Positions 14,269 through 25,422 are shown, counted from the first letter of the stretch. The stretch is 64,000 nt of DNA from Alphaproteobacteria bacterium (GCA_018969425.1 JAGWYJ010000003.1:1-64000); one strand, 5' to 3'. Numbers and translations are program-made. The notes: generated by a model not told the origin, from the letters alone.

Positions 14269-15561
14269 ATGACCCTCGCCGCACCCCAGATTACAAGCGA
14301 TGCTGGCCTTTTCGGCGCGATGATCGCCATGGGGGTTCGAGCCCGCGAGGCCTCTCGTCTCGTCTCGCATGCGGGCCCGGAGAGACGCACACGAGCGCTC
14401 GAGCTTATGGCGGAAGCGATCCTCGCGGCCTCTGAGGCGATCCTGGAAGCCAATGCGCTGGATATGGCGGCAGGCCGATCCAAAGGCATCGCGCCCTCCA
14501 TGCTTGATCGTCTCGAACTCACCCCTGCCCGCATTCGCGCGATGGCCGACGGGGTGAGGACTGTCGCTGCGCTCCCCGACCCGATTGGAACAGTCCTGGA
14601 AAGCTGGAAGCGGCCCAACGGCCTTGAGATCTCCCGCGTGCGCGGACCTATCGGCGTCATCGGAATTATCTACGAAAGTCGGCCCAACGTCACAGCGGAC
14701 GCAGGCTCGCTTTGCGTGCGATCTGGAAACGCCGTCATACTTCGCGGCGGATCGGAAAGCGCGCACTCCTCAATGGCTATTGCGGACGCGCTGAGATCAG
14801 GTCTCCGACAGGCGGGTCTCCCCGAGGACGCCGTGCAACTGGTGGAGACCACCGATCGAGCGGCTGTAGGCCACCTGCTTTCCGGCTTGAACGGCGCCCT
14901 CGACGTTGTTGTGCCGAGAGGCGGGAAAGGCCTGGTCGCGCGCGTTCAGGCCGAGGCGCGGGTTCCGGTGATCGGGCATCTGGAAGGTTTGTGCCACACT
15001 TATGTTCATTCAGGCGCCGACCTCGACATGGCGACCGCCATTATCCTCAACGCGAAGCTTCGACGACCGGGGGTGTGCTCTTCGACAGAGACCCTCCTGA
15101 TCGATGCGCGGGTCGCCCCGGACTATCTCCCGAAAATAGCCGAGGCTCTGATTGCGGCGGGCTGTGAGCTGCGAGGAGATGGCCGGGCCCGATCACTGTG
15201 TCCGATGAAGGCGGCGACGGAAGAAGACTGGCGAACCGAGTATCTTGGACCCGTCTTGTCGATAGCGGTCGTCGACGATCTCGACGGCGCGATGACCCAT
15301 ATCGCCACCTACGGCTCTCAGCACACGGATTGCATCATCACCAGCGACGATCAGGCGGCCGAACGGTTTCTTGCAGAGGTTGACAGCGCGGTCGTGCTTC
15401 ACAACGCCTCGACCCAGTTCTCGGATGGGGGAGAGTTCGGCATGGGTGCGGAAATCGGGATCGCAACGGGCCGCATCCACGCACGCGGCCCGATCGGCGC
15501 AGAGCAGCTGACGGTATTCAAATACGTTGTTCGGGGCCACGGGCAGGTCAGGCCGCTGTGA
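14269..15561 (+). CDS. proA: Gamma-glutamyl phosphate reductase
   Basis: It reduces glutamyl-5-phosphate to glutamate semialdehyde using NADPH, the second step to proline. It is 430 aa, the usual length. Family marks: [33 protein letters not shown], the catalytic-cysteine segment [13 protein letters not shown] at about residues 263-275, and the C-terminal [20 protein letters not shown]. It lies directly after proB in the obgE-proBA-nadD cluster. Confidence 0.97.
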   Translation: MTLAAPQITSDAGLFGAMIAMGVRAREASRLVSHAGPERRTRALELMAEAILAASEAILEANALDMAAGRSKGIAPSMLDRLELTPARIRAMADGVRTVAALPDPIGTVLESWKRPNGLEISRVRGPIGVIGIIYESRPNVTADAGSLCVRSGNAVILRGGSESAHSSMAIADALRSGLRQAGLPEDAVQLVETTDRAAVGHLLSGLNGALDVVVPRGGKGLVARVQAEARVPVIGHLEGLCHTYVHSGADLDMATAIILNAKLRRPGVCSSTETLLIDARVAPDYLPKIAEALIAAGCELRGDGRARSLCPMKAATEEDWRTEYLGPVLSIAVVDDLDGAMTHIATYGSQHTDCIITSDDQAAERFLAEVDSAVVLHNASTQFSDGGEFGMGAEIGIATGRIHARGPIGAEQLTVFKYVVRGHGQVRPL

Positions 15562-15621
15562 AACGGACAGGAGCCCCAAGATCCGTTACAGGGATCCGGG
15601 CGATAGGCCTGCTGTGGTGAC

Positions 15622-16254
15622 ATGGCGAAGCGATTAGCCGGAAAGCCCGTCCGTCTCCCAGGTCCCTACCGAGGACTGACCATCGGTCTCGTCGGGGGAG
15701 CATTTGATCCGCCTCATGAAGGCCACCAGCACGTTGTAGAAATCGCGCGCAAGCGGCTCCGCCTCGACTGGATCTGGGTGACGCCCGCGTCCGACCATCC
15801 TTTCAAGCCGAACGCCTCCGCCTATCCCGATCGGGTTCGGGCGGCGCGGGAGGCTCTGTCCGGTCCACGAACCCGGATCGCCGCTATCGAGGGGGCGCTT
15901 GGGGTTACCTGCACCCGCGATCTGCTGGCGCATCTGAAACGCCGTGCGCCCGGAGCCCGGTTCATCTGGATCATGGGAGCTGACAACGCGATTTCATTTC
16001 ACAGGTGGAAAGCTTGGAAGGCGATCGCCAGCCAGGTCCCGATCGCCATCGTATCGAGACCCGGCGCCAGCCCCAAAGCGGGTTTATCGCGACTGGCGCG
16101 GGAGTTTTCCGGGGCACGACTTGCTCAAGAACAGGCAGGCTCGCTCAGTCTTCGACGACCGCCGGCCTGGATTTACCTATCGGCGCCATTGAACCCTGCA
16201 TCCTCGACACGCCTGAGGATAACGCCCTCTCACGGCGTCCGGGAGCGCCGCTGA
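15622..16254 (+). CDS. nadD: Nicotinate-nucleotide adenylyltransferase
   Basis: It adenylates nicotinate mononucleotide in NAD synthesis. It is 210 aa. The nucleotidyl-transferase signature GGAFDPPHEGH lies at residues 25-35. Further marks are WVTPASDHPFKP, the FIWIMGADNAISFHRW segment, and the C-terminal S-S-T-x-L-R phosphate-binding motif (ASSTRLR). It lies between proA and rsfS, the standard alphaproteobacterial order. Confidence 0.95.
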   Translation: MAKRLAGKPVRLPGPYRGLTIGLVGGAFDPPHEGHQHVVEIARKRLRLDWIWVTPASDHPFKPNASAYPDRVRAAREALSGPRTRIAAIEGALGVTCTRDLLAHLKRRAPGARFIWIMGADNAISFHRWKAWKAIASQVPIAIVSRPGASPKAGLSRLAREFSGARLAQEQAGSLSLRRPPAWIYLSAPLNPASSTRLRITPSHGVRERR

Positions 16255-16357
16255 CGATCGACACAAGATCCCCCTGTCAGAGCCTTTCCCTCCCCCCCTC
16301 GCCCGAACGCAGTCTCCATGATAAAAGGGAAGCCCAAGTTATTAAGAGGATCAGACC

Positions 16358-16786
16358 CTGCCCGCCCTTCGACCGTCGAAAACCGGCCCCGCCTTAACCG
16401 CTCATAGCGCCGCTGAAGGCTCTCACGCCCCCGAGCTTCTGTCTCATCAGATCGCCACTCAACTGGAGGACGACAAGGCGGAGAATATCCTCGAGATCGA
16501 TCTCCGGGGAAAATCCGCGATAGCCGACGCCATGATCATCGCATCGGGCCGTTCTCAGCGTCACGTGACGGCGCTCGCGGACCATGTCGAACGAAAGCTT
16601 CGGGAGGCGGGATTAAAGAAGGTGCGGGTCGAGGGGCTGCCGAACGCCGACTGGGTGCTGATTGATGCTGGCGACGTCATTGTGCACATCTTCAGACCCG
16701 AGGTTCGGGAGTTCTACAATCTGGAGCGCATCTGGTCCTCCGACGCCTCGGGCCATGCGGCCCCAGCTTCGCCAGTCTCAAACTGA
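16358..16786 (+). CDS. rsfS: Ribosomal silencing factor RsfS (start uncertain, possible CTG)
   Basis: RsfS binds L14 on the 50S subunit and blocks subunit joining under starvation. The conserved core (LEDDKAENILEIDLRGKSA, MIIASGRSQRHVTALADHVE, GLPNADWVLIDAGDVIVHIF) is complete. However, its first ~25 core residues lie upstream of the only in-frame ATG (16532), and no ATG, GTG or TTG exists between that region and the in-frame stop upstream. A CTG at 16358 with AAGAGGA about 6 nt before it is the best start in this frame. Alternatively translation begins at the ATG at 16318 (good frame to 16407) and a +1 shift or a sequence error joins the frames. From 16358 the product is 142 aa, a little longer than usual. 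rlmH follows 6 nt later. Confidence 0.85.
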   Translation: MPALRPSKTGPALTAHSAAEGSHAPELLSHQIATQLEDDKAENILEIDLRGKSAIADAMIIASGRSQRHVTALADHVERKLREAGLKKVRVEGLPNADWVLIDAGDVIVHIFRPEVREFYNLERIWSSDASGHAAPASPVSN

Positions 16787-16792
16787 CGTCTC

Positions 16793-17251
16793 TTGAAAAT
16801 CCGTCTTCTTTGTGTCGGCAGACTCAAGGAGGGTCCTGAAAGGACCCTCCTGGACGACTATCTGGCGCGCGCTCGCAAGGTCGGCCAGTCTCTTGGAATC
16901 AAGGGGCTGGAGGAAATAGAGATTGAGCCGGGAGGCGGATCTGACCGGGAGGGCGGACGTCTCCTGACGCGGCTTTCGGACGCGATTTGCGTTTGCCTCG
17001 ACGAACATGGCGATCCCTGGCCGTCGAAAGATCTCTCGCGCCGCCTGAGTCGCTGGCGCGATGAGGGTCATGACGTTGATTTCGTCATCGGTGGAGCCGA
17101 CGGGCTGGCGGCGGCGGTGATGGCGCGAGCGAGGTTCAGACTGGGCTTCGGCCCTCAAACCTGGCCTCACAAACTGGTTCGGGTGATGCTCGCCGAACAG
17201 ATCTACAGAGCACTGTCGATTGAAGCCGGATCACCCTATCATCGCGAGTAA
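16793..17251 (+). CDS. rlmH: 23S rRNA (pseudouridine1915-N3)-methyltransferase
   Basis: A SPOUT-fold methyltransferase that modifies pseudouridine 1915 in helix 69 of 23S rRNA on assembled 70S ribosomes. It is 152 aa with a TTG start (LKIRLLCVGRLKEGPE). The SAM-binding knot carries FVIGGADGL, and the C-terminus ends in AGSPYHRE, the invariant tail contacting RNA. It is coupled to rsfS (6-nt gap), a conserved pairing. Confidence 0.95.
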   Translation: MKIRLLCVGRLKEGPERTLLDDYLARARKVGQSLGIKGLEEIEIEPGGGSDREGGRLLTRLSDAICVCLDEHGDPWPSKDLSRRLSRWRDEGHDVDFVIGGADGLAAAVMARARFRLGFGPQTWPHKLVRVMLAEQIYRALSIEAGSPYHRE

Positions 17252-17297
17252 CCGAACGATCGGCAGTCCGCTGTTCGCCTCCGAGGGTTTCGTATCC

Positions 17298-18512
17298 ATG
17301 TTCAGGAGACGGATCATCCTAACGCTAAGCCTCGCCCTGATCGGAGGGCTGGCGCAGGCTCAGTCTGCGCGCTCCCAGGGGACAGCTCTTCAAACCTACA
17401 CTCTCGAAGACCTCAGAAAAGCGGAGGATGCCCGGGATAGGGCGACCGCCCGACTGAAATTGCTCGAAACGGAAGCGCGGGAGACCTCACGACAGTCCTC
17501 GGAGATCGAGACTGACCTTATCGCCGCCGCCGCCGACAGTCTTAGAAGAGAAGAAGAGGCTGCGGACACCGAGAGGCGCATCGAGGCGCTGAGAGAGGAG
17601 GTTGCAACCGCAAAATCCCGTCTTCTGACGAACCAATCCGCGCTCGAGGACCTTCTCGCCGGCCTCATGAACCTTGAGACCCGCAGACCCGCAGCTCTTG
17701 CCGCCCATCCCACGGATGCGACAGCAGCCGTCAGAGCGGCCATCCTCATGAGCGATGTATCGCCCCGGCTAACAGGACGAGCCCAGAAGCTGTCTGAGCA
17801 GATCCAATCCCGGACGGCCCGGATCGAGAACCTTCGGCAGGAACAGGCGAAGCTCGCCCGTCAGGAGGCAGGCCTGGCTGCCCGGCGCGAAGAGATCGCT
17901 GCGCTCGCGGAGGAGCGGCGACGGCGACAGGTCTCGCTAAACGCCGAAACAGCCGCCCTGAAAGCCGAGACGAGGCGCCTCGCGTCAGAGGCGGCGACGC
18001 TCCGTGACCTCCTAACAGCTCTGTCTCGTTCTGCTCCAAAAGGGCCGAGCCTAAAGCCGGTTGAACGCGCATCTCCCAAAGACGCCCCCTCCCCCAGGGC
18101 CGCGACGCCCGCGGCGTCCCAACCGGGAAAGGTCGGCGCCAAACCGACGCCGCCAGCCTCCGGGCGCCTCACGCGACGGTTCAACCAGGCGACTGACCAG
18201 GGACCGAGTCCGGGTCTCATCTACGCGACACGCTCCGGAGCGCAAATTGTATCTCCCATGAACGGGCGCATCCAGTTCGCCGGACTGTTCAGAAGTTATG
18301 GACAGATGATGATTCTCGATGTCGGCGGCGGCGTGCTTGTGGTAATCTCTGGACTTGACGCGCTTTATGCCGAAGCTGGAAAACAAGTGATGGCCGGAGA
18401 GCCGGTCGGTCGGATGGCGGATCGGGCATCCCCGCCGCCGGAGCTTTATTTTGAGGTGCGTAGAAACGGGCAACCGATCGATCCGGAAAGATGGTTGTCC
18501 AGGGGAAGTTGA
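17298..18512 (+). CDS. EnvC-like murein hydrolase activator (degenerate M23/LytM)
   Basis: A periplasmic regulator of amidases at the division site. From the ATG at 17298 it is 404 aa; the frame extends upstream into rlmH, but this start gives a clean signal peptide (RRRIILTLSLALIGGLAQAQ). Residues ~35-270 are a long coiled coil rich in Ala/Arg/Glu, followed by a Pro/Lys linker. The C-terminal ~120 residues have the LytM fold (IVSPMNGRIQFAGLFRSYG, EVRRNGQPIDPERWL), but the zinc ligands are lost: the usual H-x-H of the PHLHFE segment is PELYFE, and LYAHL is replaced. It is therefore a non-catalytic activator, as EnvC is. ctpA follows after ~100 nt. Confidence 0.9.
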   Translation: MFRRRIILTLSLALIGGLAQAQSARSQGTALQTYTLEDLRKAEDARDRATARLKLLETEARETSRQSSEIETDLIAAAADSLRREEEAADTERRIEALREEVATAKSRLLTNQSALEDLLAGLMNLETRRPAALAAHPTDATAAVRAAILMSDVSPRLTGRAQKLSEQIQSRTARIENLRQEQAKLARQEAGLAARREEIAALAEERRRRQVSLNAETAALKAETRRLASEAATLRDLLTALSRSAPKGPSLKPVERASPKDAPSPRAATPAASQPGKVGAKPTPPASGRLTRRFNQATDQGPSPGLIYATRSGAQIVSPMNGRIQFAGLFRSYGQMMILDVGGGVLVVISGLDALYAEAGKQVMAGEPVGRMADRASPPPELYFEVRRNGQPIDPERWLSRGS

Positions 18513-18615
18513 GACGATCCCGCGGGTCCGTGAAAGTTGAGCCGCGAGAGGACGAAGTGCAGGCGGGTGCGCCGGGCGGGCGCGGTCTCGCAAGTAGGGT
18601 AAGGAGCGTGGGGAT

Positions 18616-19965
18616 ATGCGCAGTTGGTTGCTGATTCCGGTTCTCGGCGCAGGCCTGCTCGGCGGCGCTCTGGGGGTGTCCGCATTCGCCGTGACGTCGG
18701 GACAGGCGGAAAGCAGGGCGGAAACCTTCAAGCAGCTGGAATTGTTCGCGGAGATCCTCGCGCGCGTCGAGGCCGACTACGTCACGGAGATTGACCAGAA
18801 AGAAGCGATCGAGGCCTCTATCGACGGGATGCTGTCGTCCTTGGACCCTCATTCGTCCTATCTCAATCCCGACGAGTTTCGGGACATGCAGGTTCAGACA
18901 AGCGGCGAGTATGGGGGCCTGGGCCTGGAGGTCAGCTCGCAGGACGGCTTCGTTAAGGTCGTGGCTCCAATGGACGGAACGCCGGCCGCTCGAGCGGGTG
19001 TGAAATCAGGCGATTACCTGACCGCGATCGACGGCACGACGATTGTGGGAATGACCCTTAACGATGCCGTGAAGCAGATGCGCGGAGCGGTCGGAACGCC
19101 GATCACCATCACGATCGTTCGCGAGGGAGTGGAGCCGTTCGACGTCACCATGACCCGGGAGAACATTCGTCCCGAGAATGTGAAGCATCGTGCCGAAGGC
19201 GACGTCGGATATATCCGGATATCCAGTTTCAATGAGCGGACCGCCGATGGTCTTGATGCGGCGATTGCTGGCGTCAGACGGGATGTCAAAGGAGGAATGA
19301 AGGGACTGGTTCTGGACCTTCGGGACAATCCCGGGGGGTTGCTCGATCAGGCCATCGAAGTCTCCTCTCGTTTTCTCAACGGGGGAGAGGTCGTCTCAAC
19401 TCGCGGACGCCGACCGGAGGACATTGAACGTTACAACGCCCGCCGGGGTGAGAGATTCCCAAATATTCCGGTCGTCATTCTGGTCAACAACGGCACGGCT
19501 TCCGCAGCAGAGATCGTTGCCGGGGCGCTGCAGGATCGTGGGAGAGCTAAAGTCCTTGGAACGACAACCTTCGGCAAGGGGTCGGTTCAGACGGTGATAC
19601 CCCTCGGGCCAGAAAAGGGGGCGATGCGCCTGACGACATCGCGCTATTACACGCCTTCGGGCAAAGCGATTCAGGGTTCAGGGATCGAACCCGATATTGA
19701 GGTGGCTTCGACCCGTCTTTCGGACAAGGATCTTGAGGATCTCCGCCAGCGGGCGGCGCGCTACAACGAAGCCGCTCTCCCCAACGCCCTCGAAAATGAT
19801 CAGGGTTTAAAGCGCGTGGCGCCCCATGTTCCGGCGGATATGCCGCCGGCCGGATATGCGGGCAAAGACTACCAACTGGAAAAGGCGCTTGAACTGATCC
19901 GCACAGGCCAGGCGGTCGTAACCCCTGCGCGTCCCGGGACAGATAAGCCTCAAAAGGCGAAGTAG
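18616..19965 (+). CDS. ctpA: C-terminal processing protease, S41 family
   Basis: A periplasmic serine protease that trims or degrades envelope proteins. It is 449 aa. The N-terminal hydrophobic segment (LLIPVLGAGLLGGALGVSAF) is a signal anchor. A PDZ domain spans about 95-175 (EYGGLGLEVSS, AGVKSGDYLTAIDG). The catalytic dyad is Ser296 in NNGTASAAEIVAGAL and Lys321 in TFGKGSVQT, 25 residues apart as in Prc/CtpA enzymes. It sits between envC and the deacetylase, the usual envelope cluster. Confidence 0.95.
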   Translation: MRSWLLIPVLGAGLLGGALGVSAFAVTSGQAESRAETFKQLELFAEILARVEADYVTEIDQKEAIEASIDGMLSSLDPHSSYLNPDEFRDMQVQTSGEYGGLGLEVSSQDGFVKVVAPMDGTPAARAGVKSGDYLTAIDGTTIVGMTLNDAVKQMRGAVGTPITITIVREGVEPFDVTMTRENIRPENVKHRAEGDVGYIRISSFNERTADGLDAAIAGVRRDVKGGMKGLVLDLRDNPGGLLDQAIEVSSRFLNGGEVVSTRGRRPEDIERYNARRGERFPNIPVVILVNNGTASAAEIVAGALQDRGRAKVLGTTTFGKGSVQTVIPLGPEKGAMRLTTSRYYTPSGKAIQGSGIEPDIEVASTRLSDKDLEDLRQRAARYNEAALPNALENDQGLKRVAPHVPADMPPAGYAGKDYQLEKALELIRTGQAVVTPARPGTDKPQKAK

Positions 19966-20090
19966 TCCCAGTGAAGGCGCGCACCGTCCGCCCTTGAGGG
20001 TCACGGGTGAGGCGAGCGTTACCGAGTTCTTAAGACTACATTCGCACTGTTGAAAGCATCAGCAGAAGCGCGTGGAAAGTGGGATCAGGA

Positions 20091-21275
20091 ATGGCTGCGC
20101 CCAAAGCCGCCGAGTATTCAGCCGTTCGAACCGGCCTTAATCATCTCGTGATGAGCCTTGGCGTCTTTGCAGGAGTGACCTTGCTTATCCTGGGCGCAAC
20201 CGCCGCCTTTGGAAATCCTGAGAGCGCGAGCCCTAGAATTGAACTGGCGCTGTTTCCGGCGGGACAGAAGCCGAAACCCGCGCCAGGCGGACAGGCCGAT
20301 GACCCTTCAATCCCATCGACGGCGGTTTACTTCGGCGACGGGGAAATCGCCCCTCTGCTAGAGGCGGCGGCCAACGCAGACCCTCTCGCCGAGGGAACGA
20401 CGAATGGAACGACGGACCTTTCGGCCTCCGTCGTAATCCCCCGATCGCTCCCCAAAGCTCCGCTTCCGGGCCTGTTCGAGCGAACGAGCTTCGGCGACCT
20501 GCCTCGGATTGCAAGCGATGGCGCAACGCCCGCTCAGGCCTATGCGAGAGCGTTCGTGCCGAACGGACAGCCTCGCGTTTCGCTGATTGTCGGAGGCCTG
20601 GGCCTGAAAGCGAGCCACACGCTGGCGGCCATCAACGACCTCCCCCCTGAAGTCACTCTGTCCTTTGTTCCCTATGCTGACGATCTGCAGGTGTGGATAG
20701 ACAAGGCTCGGGAAGCCGGACACGAAACCCTGATTGAACTTCCTATGGAGCCTTACGACTATCCGAACGTAGACCCGGGGCCGCAGACGCTTCTGACCAC
20801 CGCGACGGCTCAGGAAAACACCCGCCGTCTCAACGTCCTTCTTGGGAGGACGACAGGCTATTTCGGAGTGACCAACTATCAAGGGGCGAAATTCGTTACA
20901 GACAGGCGGGCGCTCATGCCGGTCCTCTCGGCTGTGGCGGCAAGAGGCCTTGTCTTTGTTCACGACGGGGCCGCGACCCGCTCGGCCCTTCCGGATGCCG
21001 CCGCGGCATCCAAGACACAGGTCTACGCGGCTGACCGCATTCTAGATGCTGAACCCTCGGCAGACGCGATCGACCGCGAGCTCCTTCAGCTCGAAGCCTT
21101 GGCCGTTCAGAAAGGCAAGGCTCTGGGTATGGGCTTCGCCTATCCCGTGACGATCGAGCAATTCCGCCTCTGGACCGCCGAGCTGAAGGCGAAGGGTTAC
21201 CAGTTGGCCCCCGCTTCATCTTTCGCGGGGGTTAAAACCACTCCGCCTCCCGCCGCGGGACAATCTCGACCATGA
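20091..21275 (+). CDS. Divergent polysaccharide deacetylase family protein
   Basis: It encodes 394 aa from the ATG at 20091 (a GTG at 20079 in the same frame is an alternative). A single transmembrane segment (HLVMSLGVFAGVTLLILGA) at about 23-41 anchors it, followed by a low-complexity linker. The C-terminal ~240 residues are the divergent deacetylase (YibQ-type) NodB-like fold: RVSLIVGGLGLKAS, LPPEVTLSFVPYADDL, ETLIELPMEPYDYPN, YFGVTNYQGAKF. The activity is unproven. It overlaps rppH by 4 bp (ATGA), so the two are coupled. Confidence 0.9.
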   Translation: MAAPKAAEYSAVRTGLNHLVMSLGVFAGVTLLILGATAAFGNPESASPRIELALFPAGQKPKPAPGGQADDPSIPSTAVYFGDGEIAPLLEAAANADPLAEGTTNGTTDLSASVVIPRSLPKAPLPGLFERTSFGDLPRIASDGATPAQAYARAFVPNGQPRVSLIVGGLGLKASHTLAAINDLPPEVTLSFVPYADDLQVWIDKAREAGHETLIELPMEPYDYPNVDPGPQTLLTTATAQENTRRLNVLLGRTTGYFGVTNYQGAKFVTDRRALMPVLSAVAARGLVFVHDGAATRSALPDAAAASKTQVYAADRILDAEPSADAIDRELLQLEALAVQKGKALGMGFAYPVTIEQFRLWTAELKAKGYQLAPASSFAGVKTTPPPAAGQSRP

Positions 21276-21790
21276 CGACCCCGTATTCCCCGCTCTCGCC
21301 GGTCAAAGATCCGTCAGCCTACCGTCCAAATGTCGGACTCGCTCTGTTCTCCAGGCGGGGCCATGTTCTTCTTGGACGTCGAGCGACTGTGCGGAAAGAA
21401 GACACCCGGTTCGCATGGCAAATGCCGCAGGGGGGAATTGATAGGGGTGAGGACGCAGCTGCAGCGGCGATACGAGAGCTTGCTGAGGAGACCGGGGTTG
21501 GCAGGCATCACGTCGAGCTGCTCGAAGAGCTCGAGCCCTGGTTGTTTTACGACTTCCCGCCGGCCCTCAAAGCAAGACTGTCAGGGCCCTATAGCGGTCA
21601 ACGGCAGAAATGGTTTGCGTTCCGATTTCACGGGGCGGACAGCGACATCCGGCTGGACACTCACACACCCGAATTTGACGCGTGGAAATGGGCCGACTTG
21701 AGCGAGGCGCCCTCACTTGTCATTCCGTTCAAACAGCCGGTCTACCAGGAAGTCGCAAAGCGCTTCGAAAGGTGGACTCAGCCAATCTGA
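21272..21790 (+). CDS. rppH: RNA pyrophosphohydrolase (Nudix)
   Basis: It removes pyrophosphate from the 5' end of mRNA to trigger decay, or hydrolyses dinucleoside polyphosphates. It is 172 aa. The Nudix box GGIDRGEDAAAAAIRELAEE plus TGV matches G-x5-E-x7-R-E-U-x-E-E-x-G-U exactly. The family start YRPNVGLALFSRRG and the C-terminal WKWADLSEAPSLVIPFK are present. It ends the plus-strand envelope/RNA cluster, convergent with the next gene. Confidence 0.95.
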   Translation: MTTPYSPLSPVKDPSAYRPNVGLALFSRRGHVLLGRRATVRKEDTRFAWQMPQGGIDRGEDAAAAAIRELAEETGVGRHHVELLEELEPWLFYDFPPALKARLSGPYSGQRQKWFAFRFHGADSDIRLDTHTPEFDAWKWADLSEAPSLVIPFKQPVYQEVAKRFERWTQPI

Positions 21791-21812
21791 AGCGCCCGAT
21801 CAAACGCTACAT

Positions 21813-22328
21813 TCAGGAATGAGCGCTGTCTTTCGAAGGATCGTCATCACCTTCAGAGCGCCCAAGTCGACCTTTGGCAGATCGACGACGCCCTTGCGCC
21901 GGCGCCAGCTCGCCAGCCATCGCGAGTCCCCACCTGGGCATATTGTTGTAAATGCTCTCATGCTGACCATCTTTGATCAGATAGGTCTCGTGCCAGATCC
22001 CGACATCACCGTTTGAAGCGATCGCGCGATTAAAGGCTTTCCATGCAGGGAGATGCGCCAGGGTTTTGTCAGTCGCATAGGCGTGAAGCGCCTCGAAACT
22101 TCGCCAGTACTGAATGACAAAGATGTTCGGAAAGCCAAAAAAGGTCCGAGCGTGCAGGAGGCCCAGTTCGGGAGACTTGCCGAGCTCAGTCAGCATGCGG
22201 GGCATAGCAGTGGCCACAGGACCCCATTTCCAGAATTTCAAGGGCCGATTGATCCGCATTCCAATCAGGAAGACAACAAAGTCTCCCTCAAGCGTAGCCG
22301 CCATACGCTCGGCAACAAGTTTGGTCAT
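21813..22328 (-). CDS. DUF4188 family protein
   Basis: It encodes 171 aa. The segment GDFVVFLIGMRINRPLKFWK, then PRMLTELGKSPELGLLHART and the YWRSFEALHAYATD motif followed by W-x-x-F-N-R, are typical of DUF4188, a dimeric alpha/beta-barrel fold distantly related to haem-binding monooxygenases and aldoxime dehydratases. No haem-ligand assignment is possible from sequence alone. The last ~25 residues are a charged tail (GRRRSAKGRLGRSEGDDD). It lies downstream of the atp operon in the same direction but ~140 nt away, so it may be separately expressed. Confidence 0.85.
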   Translation of the reverse strand: MTKLVAERMAATLEGDFVVFLIGMRINRPLKFWKWGPVATAMPRMLTELGKSPELGLLHARTFFGFPNIFVIQYWRSFEALHAYATDKTLAHLPAWKAFNRAIASNGDVGIWHETYLIKDGQHESIYNNMPRWGLAMAGELAPAQGRRRSAKGRLGRSEGDDDPSKDSAHS

Positions 22329-22407
22329 CCTCCGCTCCTGTTATGCGAGCCGCCTCATGCGTCTCCCATCAAACGTCACGAACCCTGAGGAGTCAAACAA
22401 GAGGCGC

Positions 22408-22435
22408 AAAGGGTCCATAGCTTCGCCTGGGACCC
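22408..22435 (-). terminator. Weak terminator-like hairpin after atpC
   Basis: On the minus strand GGGTCC pairs with GGACCC across a 13-nt loop and is followed by TTTG. It begins about 37 nt after the atpC stop. The 6-bp stem and short T-run make it a weak candidate for the end of the atp operon. Confidence 0.3.
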
Positions 22436-22471
22436 AGTCATCATCTCAAAAGAGTAAATCGCCAGAACAGA

Positions 22472-22873
22472 TCAGGCGGACAGGGCCGCCCTGAGAGCTT
22501 CCAGATATTTCAGCCGCTCGGCAGCCCGGCCTTTTCTCGCGTCGTCACCCGGATCATTGGCGTCAGCGCGCAGATCACTGATCTGCTGCTCCAGCTGGCT
22601 GACATCGACATCGGCAAGCCGGACGGCTTCCTCAGCAAGGATTGTCAGGCCGTCCGGGGTCACGTCGGCGAAGCCGCCCCGAACGAACACCGCTGTCACG
22701 CCTGCAGCCTCTCGTATCCGAACCACTCCCGACTTGAGAGTGGTCATAAAGGGCGCATGACGCGGAAGAACGCCAAACTCGCCCTCAACACCTGGAGCGT
22801 CGACTTGCTCGACCTCCCCCGAATAAAGCTCGCGCTCCGGAGATACGAGTGCGAATCGAAGGGTTTCAGCCAT
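22472..22873 (-). CDS. atpC: F1 ATP synthase epsilon subunit
   Basis: The central-stalk subunit that couples rotation and can inhibit hydrolysis. It is 133 aa. The N-terminal beta-sandwich is clear (LRFALVSPERELYSGEVEQV, GEFGVLPRHAPFMT), and the C-terminal helical hairpin (QLEQQISDLRADAND) is full length. It is the last gene of the operon, 24 nt after atpD. Confidence 0.97.
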   Translation of the reverse strand: MAETLRFALVSPERELYSGEVEQVDAPGVEGEFGVLPRHAPFMTTLKSGVVRIREAAGVTAVFVRGGFADVTPDGLTILAEEAVRLADVDVSQLEQQISDLRADANDPGDDARKGRAAERLKYLEALRAALSA

Positions 22874-22897
22874 CGGATAACCTCTTCAGACGAGCGC

Positions 22898-24391
<1,494 letters not shown>

Positions 24392-24495
24392 GGTTCCAAT
24401 CAGTCTCATTCAAGTCCCTGTCGCACCCGCATCGCCTCACTACTGAGACCGGAGCGGACGCAGATCGTCCAGACGGCGACGCCTGGATGTGTCGC

Positions 24496-25374
24496 CTAGA
24501 GCGCTTCCGCCCCAGAGATAATCTCAATCAGCTCCTTGGTGATCTGCGCCTGGCGCGCACGATTGTATCGAAGGTTGAGTGTCCGGATCATGTCACCGGC
24601 GTTTCGTGTGGCGTTATCCATCGCAGTCATCTGAGCACCCGAAAAACCTGCCTGCGTCTCCAGGAGCGCCGACAGAAGCTGGGTGGAGAGATAGCGAGGC
24701 AACAAGGTCTCAAGAAGCGCAGCCTCGGAAGGCTCATAGATGTAACGGGCCCCTCCCAGATCAACCGTCGGAGCGTCATCCGGGGCCTTGGCGGGAATCA
24801 GCTGAAGCGCTGTCGGAACCTGCGTGAGCACGTTTTTAAAGCGGGCGAACACTAATGTTGCAACGTCGAACTCTCCGGCTTCGAAACGGTCAGTGACAGC
24901 TCCGGCGATCCGGGCCGCAACGTCGCCATTCATCACTCTCTCGCCTCTAAGGTCGATATGACCGACGATCATAGGACCGTATTGCCGCTTGAGGGCATCA
25001 GCCCCTTTCTTGCCTATAGTCAGAAGCTTGACTGTTTTGCCGGCATCGCGGAGCCTGCGGATCTCGGACCTCGCCAGCTTGACGATATTGGTGTTGAAAC
25101 CTCCGCAAAGGCCCCGCTCCGAGGTCATGACCACAAGCAGATGAACATCGTCACGCCCGGTGCCCGCGATAAGCCTGGGACCGCCGGCCGCCGATGCGCC
25201 CTTCGCCAGGTTAGCGATCACGGAAGCCATTCGCTGAGCATAGGGTCGCGCCGCTTCAGCGGCTTCCTGAGCGCGCTTGAGCTTTGCAGCCGCCACCATC
25301 TGCATGGCTTTGGTGATTTTCTGAGTGGACTTCACGCTCGCTATGCGGAGGCGAAGATCCTTCAAGCTGGGCAT
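24496..25374 (-). CDS. atpG: F1 ATP synthase gamma subunit
   Basis: The rotating central shaft, 292 aa. The N-terminal helix ([20 protein letters not shown]) and C-terminal helix ([20 protein letters not shown], then [12 protein letters not shown]) that form the coiled-coil axle are intact. The central Rossmann-like domain includes [12 protein letters not shown]. Position between atpA and atpD is standard. Confidence 0.97.
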   Translation of the reverse strand: MPSLKDLRLRIASVKSTQKITKAMQMVAAAKLKRAQEAAEAARPYAQRMASVIANLAKGASAAGGPRLIAGTGRDDVHLLVVMTSERGLCGGFNTNIVKLARSEIRRLRDAGKTVKLLTIGKKGADALKRQYGPMIVGHIDLRGERVMNGDVAARIAGAVTDRFEAGEFDVATLVFARFKNVLTQVPTALQLIPAKAPDDAPTVDLGGARYIYEPSEAALLETLLPRYLSTQLLSALLETQAGFSGAQMTAMDNATRNAGDMIRTLNLRYNRARQAQITKELIEIISGAEAL

Positions 25375-25422
25375 GTGGCGTCTCTGATCCTGTCAGCCTT
25401 GAACCGGGGTCCGGGCAACCAC

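Noticed and set aside
16318-16407. 29-codon frame with ATG before rsfS
   Set aside because: It is not conserved-looking as a protein on its own; kept only as a possible true N-terminus of rsfS by frameshift.
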